This document shows positions 49,201 to 58,700 of a stretch of DNA of 64,000 nucleotides, in pieces. Position 1 is the first letter of the stretch. Every line of letters starts with the position of its first letter. Source of the DNA: Deuterostichococcus epilithicus (lineage: Eukaryota; Chlorophyta; Trebouxiophyceae; Prasiolales; Stichococcaceae); contig JAVTLE010000014.1 of assembly GCA_033439295.1 (NCBI GenBank), positions 3,720,001 through 3,784,000 on the forward strand. The letters are read 5' to 3'. Below the pieces are notes generated by a model that saw only the letters and a list, made by a program, of their open reading frames with translations, had not been told where the DNA came from and did no database searches. Both the position numbers and the translations under genes were made by a program.

Positions 49201-52200
49201 ACGCACTTGCGCGCACTCGAGTCCGGACAACAGGTCGGAGCGCACATGTGCAGGTGCACCATCGTCATCGCACGACAGGCTTGGAGCGCAGGCGTGGCAC
49301 GGTGCACGGGGCGAGTCCCGGCGCCGCTGGCCGTGGCAGGCCACCTTGCCTGCGCGGCTCCCCACCACGCTCCCCCGCAGAGCCGGAGCGTCAAGCGCAT
49401 CCCACAGCGACTCAGAACCATGTTTGTTATGTGTTTTGTGCATGTATTCGAAGGAGGAAACCATAAACCCTACTAGTAAGCCCCACCTCCCGGTCCTCGC
49501 GGTCCCAGCCCATCTCCGCGCGTACGTCCACGCGCCCCTCCGCCGCCGCCAGCTGCCGCGCCAGGATGTCCGCGTGCAGCTCCCGCAGCCGGGCGCGCGC
49601 CTGCGGCACCCCGCACAGGTGTCGCGCTTTGCACACCATGCTGGAGGTCCAGGCGATGGCCCAGCCTGCGGTGTGGCGTGCGCTCGGACACTGTAGTTGC
49701 GCACGCTGATGCTGACCTTGCGTGTGACCGGCTGAGGGCAGCATGCCTGCAGCGGCGTGTGCTCACAAACGGGCTTGACCACCAGAACAAGACAAGCTCC
49801 AGCGCTGCGGCGCCGCCAAGTTGCAGTTCCTCACGAAAGACAAGGGGTGAGACAGTCCGTCCATCGAGTAGGATGCTGAGGGTGCGCGTGCCCCCCGCAC
49901 ACCTTCCAGATGCCCAGCCTGCTGAGGACGGCGGACCAGTATTCGGGGTCCGGCACCATTCCCGCGTCCAGCTGCCCAGTTATGGAGTCCTCTAGCTCCA
50001 GCAGCTCCCGCCGCGTCTTGCCTGCTCGCATTGCATGGGGGTCAGGCTGTGGTAGCTGTACTTTAAGGGGTCATCAGGCAGGCTGTCGGCAAGCAGTGTT
50101 CGCTGCGGGGTTGTGGCGCTGAAATGCAGCGGTCTAGGGGCGGAACTCCCGCAGGTTGCTGCCTTCCTCAAGGGCCGCAGCTGAACGGCTACTGGTCATT
50201 CCCACAGACGAGCGGTCTGGTCGCCCTCGGTTTCCGTGCGCTCTCCAGCCTCGTGCCAAAGCAGGGTGACTGGGCAATGGGTCCGGCCAGAACCTGCCTC
50301 TTCGCAAATTCTCGTGCGCAGAAAGCCCTGGGACCCGCCTGCCAACATGGAGGACACGTCGGCATCGATGGAGGCGTGCCACCCCGGCTCGCGGCGCTGC
50401 AGGTGCGGCGGCGGCGCCTCGCCACGGACGCGTGCCCGATCTACTTCCTCCTGCTGCTGCGCCTCAATCAGCTCCTGCTCCGCGACGGTCGCCATCGCGT
50501 CCCAGAACTCCACGTGCTGCGCCTCATACCTGTCCAGCTCCTGCGACAATGGGTGAAATGTAAAATGCAAAGAGTTCCATCGTTTTCAGGTCCACAGCTC
50601 CTGCTCGGCAAAGGATCGCCGTCGCGTCCCAGAACTCCACATGCTTCGCCCCGCACCTGTCTAGCTCCTGCGGAGGTAAGTGCACTGGAACAGGTACTAA
50701 ACTCAACTGCGTCCAAGTCCAGAACTCCTGCTTCGGGACGGTCGCCATCGTGTCCCAGAATCCACACGCATCACCTTATACCTCTCCAGCTCCTGCGATG
50801 GTGGTGAGCACACAGGGACGGGCGTCAACATGTCCTGAGCTCTTCAGCAACGGCCAGCGGTGTCGATCTGTTCGTCCTTCAACCCAGACCACGCTTGAGC
50901 ACTCACGTCACGAAGCCCACCCCGCACGGTCCCAAGCACCGCCCCTGGCTAAACCCGCTTCTCCGGCCTGGCCTGGGGCAGAGGCGACACTCACCGGCCA
51001 CACCGAGAGACACACGAACCAGTTGGAAACAGAAAGGAGAAGCCAACAGCGTCCACCTGGTAATTCTGCACGTCGGCGCGCAGCTCGCGCAGCTCCGGCA
51101 GCGTCAGCCCCCGCGCAATGGTGTATGGGTCCTCCGCTTCGGCGTCGAGGTCGTCCGGGAAGTACAGGTTCTGCACTATGACGTCCACCGGCTTGGGCCG
51201 CCCCTCTCGCAGCCGCTGCTGCGTCCGCATCTTCGCCTGCTCCAGGTGGAACTGCGCGGGGAGGCAGGTTTTAGGATTTAGGGTTTACAAGGGGCTGGAT
51301 GTGCGCCAGCATGCGAGGAGAGGGGGGAGTGAAGGTGGGGTGTGGCTCCTGTGTGAGCCTTCTGCGCAGGTGTAATGCGCAGCAGCCTGCACTGCAGGTC
51401 CACCCGCTGCCCATGCCAGCCACAGCAGAGGCAAACGTTCGCAGGCAGGCGGGGCAAAACCCACCAGCTCCTCCTTCTTGTCGAGCTCCACGCCCTCGGC
51501 GATGGCGCGCTCCCGCTGGATGAACTGCAGCTCCTCCTCCTGCCGGATCTTGTCCTGCTCGCGTTCCTCTCGCCGCCGCTGCACCTTGGAAATCTCCTCC
51601 TGCGGCGATTCAAAGACAGCGTCAAGTCAGCGACGACAAGACATCCTATGGGCTACCCCAAAGGGTTCAGTGTCCTTTGCCGAGGCTCGGGTGCCGCCGC
51701 CGCTGCACCCTGGCAACCTCCTCCATCGCCAGGAGTTTGGTGAAGGACTCAACAATGGAGCATGGTTGGATGGACAATGAGAAGGCAGTTCCAAGCAAAG
51801 ATGCATCCTTTTTTGACGCTCCTCCTGCCTGCACCGCTGCGCTACTGCCGCTACAGCAGATAGTGAGATGCAATCCTGCAGCATGCGCTGCAGGCATCTG
51901 TGTATCTGTGTGGCTGCTGAGCGCAGAAGAGGCGGATGATGAGCCAATCTCACCTCTCGATGCTGCTGCCGCTCGCGCTCGGCCTTTTTCGAGAAGTCGC
52001 TGATGCTGGCGCCGCTGGCAATGTCTTTCTCGATCTTTTTGCCCCAGACGAACTTCTGGGCGCCCGCACCCTCGGCTCCCGCTGACTTCTTCTTGAGATG
52101 ATCCGCAATCTCCTTCGCCTGAGAGGATCGCGACGACAGTTGGATGGTTGAGGCTGATGTGGGTGATGCTTTAGGAGTGGACGCACATGCAGCAGGTGCA

Positions 52201-52364
52201 AGCTGAATGGCAGGCGCTGCGGAGGGCGGTAGCGGTAGTGCACTCCAGATGCATTGCCGCCTTACCATCTTGGCGGCCTTCTTGCGTTTCTTCGCCTCAT
52301 CCTCCTCCTTTTCGCGTTTCCGCTTGTGGTCCTTGCTGTGCTTCTTGTCCTTGTCTTTCCCCAT
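46228..52364 (-). CDS. CACTIN: CACTIN splicing factor, 686 aa, 15 exons
   Basis: Conserved spliceosome-associated protein (Cactin in animals, Cay1 in fission yeast). Exons in phase: 52266-52364, 51954-52118, 51465-51599, 51057-51251, 50339-50540, 49903-50021, 49487-49600, 49012-49147, 48454-48665, 47978-48086, 47780-47868, 47424-47516, 46984-47115, 46527-46688, 46228-46326. It starts with Lys-rich MGKDKDKKHSKDHKRKRE, then KFVWGKKIEKD, a charged helix (EEISKVQRRREEREQDK), FHLEQAKMRTQQRLREGRPK, DPYTIARGLTLPELRELRAD, HVEFWDAMATVAEQELIEAQ and GMVPDPEYWSAVLSRLGIWK. An acidic linker precedes the C-terminal cactin domain: HEKHKPRRPKYFNRVHTGYE, YNQTHYDHDNPPPKTVQGYK, NIFYPDLIDK, RFHAGPPYEDIAFRIVN, WEYSHKKGFKSTFERGILHL, FKRARYRR-stop. 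The intron after exon 5 needs a GC donor to keep the conserved GKT. It is divergent from the G-patch gene. Confidence 0.95.
47313..47412. repeat. 50-bp tandem duplication in a CACTIN intron
   Basis: Two head-to-tail copies of a 50-bp unit (TGAGTGTCCACATCTGATTG ... CCCAGTTGCAT) differ at only a few bases (ACATAT versus ACGTGT). The second copy ends about 11 bp before the end of exon 12. High identity points to a recent event. Confidence 0.9.
50470..50835. repeat. About 126-bp triplication of a CACTIN exon 5' end
   Basis: Three diverged head-to-tail copies, offsets about 127 and 126 bp. CGTCCCAGAACTCCAC recurs at 50498 and 50625, and TGTCCCAGAA-TCCAC at about 50751. Each contains, in gene sense, an acceptor GCAG followed by GAGCTGGACAGGT-like sequence. 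The copy at 50540 opens the real exon 5; the two upstream copies (acceptors near 50665 and 50790) lie in the intron and soon lose the reading frame. Confidence 0.85.
51560..51740. repeat. Duplicated 5' end of CACTIN exon 3
   Basis: The exon 3 start (EEISKVQRRREE, first base 51599) has a diverged copy 124 bp upstream in gene sense (MEEVARVQRRRH, about 51690-51723) within the preceding intron. In the copy the acceptor AG is replaced by TG, so it should not be spliced at the same point. Confidence 0.7.
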
Positions 52365-52902
52365 GATGCGGCACCGCCGCTGCGGGCCGCTGCTAGCACA
52401 GCCTGCTCATGCTCGCCTCATGCAGGTTACCGTCAGGTCAGATGTGCTTGGAACGAGCACCCTACTGACTGCACGTTCCTGCCTGATGTTCCTGGACGCG
52501 GCTCTTGGCAGGACTTGGCTCAAGTACAGCTGATGCAAATTTGCAGGCGAGAGAGCTGTGCCGTCAGCAGAAGCGTCGGAAGCTCAACAACAGCACTGGC
52601 AGAGATATGTTTGGGTCGGCGCTGTGTGCAAATGGTCTACTGGTTCGCAGGCCTGCTGCTGAGCTAGCAAAGGAGGTTGAGGAAGTCGCTGACTATTTGC
52701 AGGTGCTTCCTTGCATAAATGGCTGGTGCAGTCGCTCTGAGTCGGCAATACCACGAACTGCACTCCTTGCAGCATTCCTAGATCCGCTTCAACAGTGTCG
52801 ACACGCGGCAATATCATCTGCTTGAAACAGTAGATATATCTGTCATCTCCCGGCAGTCACTCACTCGACCCAATGCTGATACTGTGCTAGACCTCGGCGA
52901 TC
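52365..52902. promoter_or_regulatory. Divergent promoter region CACTIN / G-patch gene
   Basis: 538 bp between the two start codons, transcribed outward both ways. Both neighbours look like splicing-related proteins, so shared control is plausible. No specific site identified. Confidence 0.4.
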
Positions 52903-55468
52903 ATGGGGTCGGAAGGTCAAAATGGCGGTGCTGCAGCCCCCTCCTTCGACCTGTCGCACGTGTACCACCCACAGCTGCAGGCGGGGCGCGGTGAGGAATT
53001 CTCGGCGTCACGCCAGGTGAGTAACCGGTGCTTGTCGGGTCAGCAGCCTGATCCCCGAATCCGAGTCAGTTGTGCTGCATTCGCATACCATGAGAATCGT
53101 GCCCTGGTTGCATCTTGCACAAGTCGCCCATGCCACTGCTCGGTGCAGCGGGAGCGGCAGCAGGAGGCCATCGATGCGGCGTGGGAGGCCGGCGACGACT
53201 ACAAACTGCCCATGGGCCGCGTGGACGATGCCCTGAACACGGAGGGGCTGCAGCAGGCGAGCCTGGACGCGGCCATACCCGCCAGCAACCGCGGCTTCCA
53301 GATGCTGCAGCGCATGGGCTGGTCAGCGGGCAAGGGCCTCGGCCGCGGCGAGGACGGTGCGTTTCCTGACCGCCGCCTCACGTGCCGTCCTGCACCTGCT
53401 GCGCACAGCACACCTGCATCCGCCCGCATCCAGTAGCTTTTTGGAACATGACAGACATGCTGGGAAGTGCCGCGCTCCGTCGCTGGGCATGCGGTCAGCC
53501 CTTGACACGTCGCTGCGCCGACAACTGCATCCTGCATCCTGTGTTGCCGCCGCCTGCAGGCATTGTGGCGCCGGTGCGCGGCAGCTTGCCTCCCCTCCTA
53601 TCCTATCTACCCGACCGGCCCTGAGTACATGACTCAGCCGACATGTTCCAAGGTGATGTTGTCGCTCCGCCGCAGGCATCGTGGAGCCGGTGCGCGGCGG
53701 CATGGAGGCGGGCCTGCGCCTGGGCGTGGGCAAGGCGGAGCAGGAGTCGTACTTTGTGTCCGCCGACAATGTGACCCGCAAGCGGCTGGAGACGGAGGTG
53801 CAGGCAGACGAGGACTACGAGCGCACCATCAAGCGCGAGGTGCGTTCCTCGGAAATGCGCACGGCTGCTGTTTCTGCAGCGCTTTGCCATCGTGCTTCAA
53901 GTCGCCCAATCGACGATCGGGCGCTGGAGTTGCCTGGGCTTCATCCTGGCTGCAACCTCATCTTCGGAGTCGGAGCGTCGATGACTGCTTCGTGCATCTT
54001 CAATGTCTCTCGCCGGGTCTTCAATGCACCAACCGTGAATGCTGCATGTCAGTCTGTCGCCAGATGACACTTGCCACTCACTTTGGCTGCGCCTCTGCCT
54101 TTGGTCCTCAAACAGAGCACTACCGGGCCTGCGTGGTGTGCGCCTGCTGCGTAGATGGCCGTGGAGCGAGACACGCGCATCAAAGCGGACACCTCTGGGG
54201 CCAAGCGCAACCTGTACTGTGATGTGCGCTCCTCCTGCCTCACATGGTTTTGTCTGTGGGTTATGTTGGCTTGGCTGTCTGAGCTGCCTCCCCAGCCCGC
54301 TCTGGACAGTCGCCCCCGGTCTGAGCAGGGTGCTGCTCGGGGGAGGCACGGCGACCCTGCTGCCCGTGCTGCTCCATTGTTTTGCTTCTGTCTGCCTAAC
54401 ACTGGCTGACCGCTGACGGGGTCGAGGTTCTGGCTGCGCAGACGTGTCACAAGCAGTACAAGAATGCAATGGAGATGGAGACGCACCTCAGCTCCTATGA
54501 CCATCACCACACCAAGGCGAGCCTGCTTGACAAGCTGCAGACGATGATTTCGCACAGCGATCGTGCAGCCGGGCGCAGAGAGCACTGGTTTGGCACAGCA
54601 TGAACAGCAGAGCATGCACCGCAGGGGGCTAAACACTGATGTCGTGTTGACTAACCGTGTCATGACCTCGCAGCGGTTGCAAACGCACAGCAGGGTTTTC
54701 ACAGCATTCACTGCAGAGCAGAGCGCCAAGGAGTGTTTTCTCTGACCCTGCAGCGGCTGCAAGAGATGAGGCAGGCGACCACGGAGCGAACGCGCAGCGA
54801 GCGCGAGCGCAAGGAGCGGCGCCGCGCCGAGAAGGAGTGGGCCCGGCTCAACGCACAGTGCGCCCCGCTCCTTTTAACGTTGGCTTGCATCCGAAGGGTC
54901 AGCGACCTGTGTCTTATGGAGGCACTGGACTTCTGGCAGTCTGCAGTGTTGACTGAATCTTCATCGCGGCTCTGTTGCCAGGTCGGCGCGGGCGCAGCAG
55001 TCTCATGCACTTGGCGGCACTTCAGCAGCGGCAGCGCCGCCACCGCCGCCAGGCGGTCATGCGGCCCCACCATTGCCCCCAGCAGACGCCTTTGTGCCTC
55101 CTCCGCCGCCGCCTGATGGAGCAGGGGCGCCGCCGCCGGACTCAGCGTGGCACAGCCAGCAAGCAGCTGGCAGCTGGCAGGCCTCCGCGCCTGCGGCCCA
55201 GCCTGGAGGCAGTTGGCAGTCTGGCGGCCGCGCAGCAGCGGCGGCATCGGCAGGGCTTGCGTCGTATGGCGGGCAGACCAGCAGCGTGGGGTCGGGCGGT
55301 GGACTTTTGGCATCGAGTGGCCTGGCATTCGGCTCCGTCGCGCCCTTGCCTGCCGCCAAGCGGCAGGCGGCCGCTGGCCGGAGCAACTTTGGTGGCAGCA
55401 CTGCCAGACGGCAGCCACTGAAGCCGGCGGTGGCAGGCTTTGGCCTGGAGTCAGACGATGAGGAGTGA
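52903..55468 (+). CDS. G-patch and C2H2 zinc-finger protein, 406 aa
   Basis: Seven exons join in phase: 52903-53016, 53149-53356, 53676-53839, 54155-54223, 54442-54516, 54754-54857 and 54982-55468. The G-patch motif (RGFQMLQRMGWSAGKGLGRG) is followed by the block that extends it in this subgroup (GIVEPVRGGMEAGLRLGVGK, then YFVSADNVTRKRLETEVQAD), and then a single C2H2-like finger LYCDTCHKQYKNAMEMETHL ending SSYDHHHTK. A basic helix (RTRSERERKERRRAEKE) and a Pro/Gly/Ala-rich tail end in SDDEE. The arrangement matches GPATCH8-like animal proteins and D111/G-patch plant proteins; G-patch proteins usually stimulate DEAH helicases in splicing or ribosome biogenesis. The intron after the zinc finger has a GC donor (ACCAAG/GCGAGC), with no GT alternative that keeps the HHHTK-RLQEMR join. 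Confidence 0.9.
53545..53710. repeat. Duplicated 5' end of G-patch gene exon 3
   Basis: The acceptor and first bases of exon 3 (GCCGCAG then GCATCGTGGAGCCGGTGCGC, from 53676) are preceded by a diverged copy in the intron at about 53554-53590 (CCTGCAG then GCATTGTGGCGCCGGTGCGC), offset about 119 bp. The copy keeps a usable AG and an open start (GIVAPVRGS), then diverges. Confidence 0.8.
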
Positions 55469-55753
55469 TCGAGAGCTAAAGACCGCTTGTCTGTCGTGCT
55501 CTCTTTACTGTACATAGGCACGTGCTTCATACAATGATGTGCAGTTTTGGCGACGTCTGCTTTGCCCGCGACAGTTGATCTTTGCACCACAGGCTGGAAT
55601 TATCTTTCAGGGTCGTGGTGGTGTGAAATTGGTGTGAGATTGGCTCCATTTCCATGCGACGCTCATCCACAAGTCCTGATATTTTGAATAGGTACAGCTG
55701 GACAGTGTGTGCAGAGGTGCGAATCTACACGTGGTCCAGTGCTGCTGTGTCGC
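55469..55753. other. Short convergent 3' region
   Basis: 285 bp between the stops of the G-patch gene (+) and LACS (-), under 300 bp for two 3' UTRs, so the transcripts may overlap in antisense. Confidence 0.5.
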
Positions 55754-58700
55754 TCACTTCTTATTGAGCTTCTTGTACCTGCAGGCGGAGACACGGCCGG
55801 TCAGTCATGCGACATCATTGAGGAATTTTGTTGTAATTCCATCGTGGCTGATGCGCCATGAAAGCTGGCACGGGAACACATGGCTGCACAGACGATCTGC
55901 GGACACAGTGTGCAGGAGCAGGAGGAGCTCACAGCGCGTCGATTTGTTTCTGGTACTTCTTCTGCAGCTGCGGCCGCTTGAGCTTCATCGACGGCGTCAT
56001 GAGGTCATTGTCCACCTGAAGACAACACAATCACCATCATGGATGGGCGCTCTGTAACACAATCTGCAATTGCTCATATGGGCAATCCTGCAGACGGCAG
56101 CACCAGCGTCGACAGGTCACCAGTGTGGAGGTGGTGCTGCCGTCTGCAATGGGCAGCATGGACAAGGGCGCTGGGAGGGCTCAAAACTCACTGTGAATGC
56201 ATCGGTCTCCAGGATGACGCCGCGCACAGCCTCGAAGCCTTTGAGCCGCTTGGCCTTTTGCGTCTTGCCCAGCTCTGCCGTCACGAAATCTGCCGCCTGC
56301 AAGCGATTTGTCACGACAGCATGTCGGGCCTAGGGAACAGAGCCTCTCGAGGGCTGCTGCCGACTCAGGAACTTGTGAGCTGGACAGCATCAAGCGCAGC
56401 GTGCTTGACTGTGGGGCCAGCAGCCAGACTGCCTGGAGCCTCTAGGAGTATTTTCCGGCAGCAAAAGCTGCACTAGAAGCTGGAAAGAGGATCAAGGACT
56501 GCACCTTAGGGTTTTTGCACAACTCCTCGAAGGAGCCGGAGGCGCCGTTGCTGGATGCCCACGACTCGAGCTTCTTCTTGTCCGGAATGATCACCGCAAC
56601 CAGCACGTTCTCGAAAGAGTTGCCGTACACCCTGTCGAAACAAACAGCAACACTCGAGCCAAACCATCCGGTCCTCATCGCCGACCTCCCCAATTGCATG
56701 CACAGTTGCTGGAAGCCGGTCTGCTCGTCGGCCCCGGCGGCTGTCGAAGGCGTCTGCACTGCGAGTCTTCAAGCTGGCAAGCAGGTGCCGTGCCGCTGGA
56801 TGCAGCGTGCCTCCATGAAGGAGTGACGGTATGAAGAGCGAGCAGTGCTCCTTACCAGATCTGGTCGACGATGTCTGTGTCGCCATAGTCTGTCTCCAGC
56901 TTCTCGACTGAACCACAACGGCATGAAGTAATGAGACAACTCCAGTGCATCAACTGTCAGAGATCGATAGAGGCAGTGAGACTGCAGAGGCATAGCGCAA
57001 GAAGCAAGCGTTGTCGGGGAAGGGCCAGCGAAATGCTCACCTGCAATGTACTCGCCTGCACAGGCAGGCACATACGGATCGTCAGCAAAGTGGCGGCTAG
57101 GTGTCCACGACCCCTGAAGGTCCTGCAGCTCTCAATCCCACGATGGCGAACTCCTGCAACGCACTGTGCCTCCTGTGGACATGTGCCACCACGACTCCTG
57201 AGAGCGCGAGCTGCAGAGAGGCATTTCTGCGCCACACCAGAGCAGGCACAGGAGGAGCAGGCAAGGAGCGGGTTTCGACTCACCCTGCGCCAGCTTGAAG
57301 ATGTTTTTCATGCGGTCGATAATGCGCAGGCCGCCCTCCGGCGTCAGCTCCCCAATGTCGCCGGTGTGGAAGAAGCCGTCCTTGTCTGCACGTGCCAGGA
57401 ACCCGCACATCGGGTAGGAGACGGACGGCACGGCCTTGAAGCCTCTGTATCTCAGGAGAGAGCACTCGGGCGATTCCTCGGCAAATGGGGCAAGGTCAGG
57501 TTCAGGGGACATGGAGCGGGTTACTTTGACACAAAGCAAACGCAGGAGGGCACTGCAGGTTGCGAATCCCTACCGAAGGACTCCTTCGTCTTATCCTCCA
57601 TCTTGAAGTAGCCGGCAAACACCATCGGGCCGCGGATGCAAATCTCGCCGCGTGGCGGGCTTGCCGTGGGTGAGTACCCCATCTCCTTTGCTGCCTGCGC
57701 ATGATCAGTATTGAATGCCTCTCGTCAGGGACCGCCATGCAGCACTCGCGCAGCAGGACGTCTGCAAGGCAGCTTCTAGGCAAAACACCAAGCTTTCAAG
57801 CAAGCAATTACTCTGCCCTTGATGTCCTCCCAAGCTGACCTGGAAGCGGAACTCGGTGGCAGGCAGCGGTGGGCCCACTGTGCCGGCATGCCGCATTGGC
57901 GGCGGGTGTGTGAAGAACGACGCTGCACACCTGCAGCTTGAGCAGGAGGAGCCTCACTGCAATGCCGCACCCACTTCCGCATGCAGACGAGATTGTCAGG
58001 CAATGCCCGGCTGCGAAAGGACAACAGGCAGCCAGGCGTAGCCTCGAAACTTCACAGTCTCACGCAGCAACCACTGTGGCGAACGAGTGCATGGTGACAC
58101 CGCCCGCTGAAGCACATCATGGCAGAGCATCTCGAGCAGTGCAAGTGGCGCACGTTTCTGTGAGGCCATAGCCCTGCAGCACCGGGCAGCACAGCGCGAT
58201 CTGGAGGTAGTCCTGCACGCGGCGGGCGAGCGGCGCGCCACCAGACACGACAAACCGCAGCCGCCCGCCGAAGCCCTTGCGCACGCTGTCAAACACCACA
58301 GAGTCCAGCCACGGGGACGCCTGTGCATGCGGGAAGGGCTACCTGTCAGCACGAGGGCAGGTACGTGCCTGCCAGTGCAGGTATAGCTAGCAGAGGCGCA
58401 TGCTGCAACGGCTGACGCAGTGGCTTGTCAGCGGGGCTCAACAAGCTGGCAGGGGTTAGCCCAGTAGACGATGTCTGAATAGTAACAAGTGAAGCAGAGG
58501 CTCACGCTCTCGACGGGCGAGCCCATGTGGATGCGGAACTGCTTCCAGCGGAAAGCCAGGCCGAAGATGAGGCGCGTCAGCAGCCCCTTGCCCTTCACCT
58601 GCCGCACGAGCACAACACACCGCATGAGCATGCATGTGCGTGTGCGACAGCGCATTTCCAAGACTGCACATTTCTGCAGCATCCCTGATGCGGCCCCATG

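Noticed and set aside
51270-51295. Telomere-like TTTAGG/TTTAGGG string
   Set aside because: Only about two imperfect units inside a CACTIN intron; too short to be an interstitial telomere.
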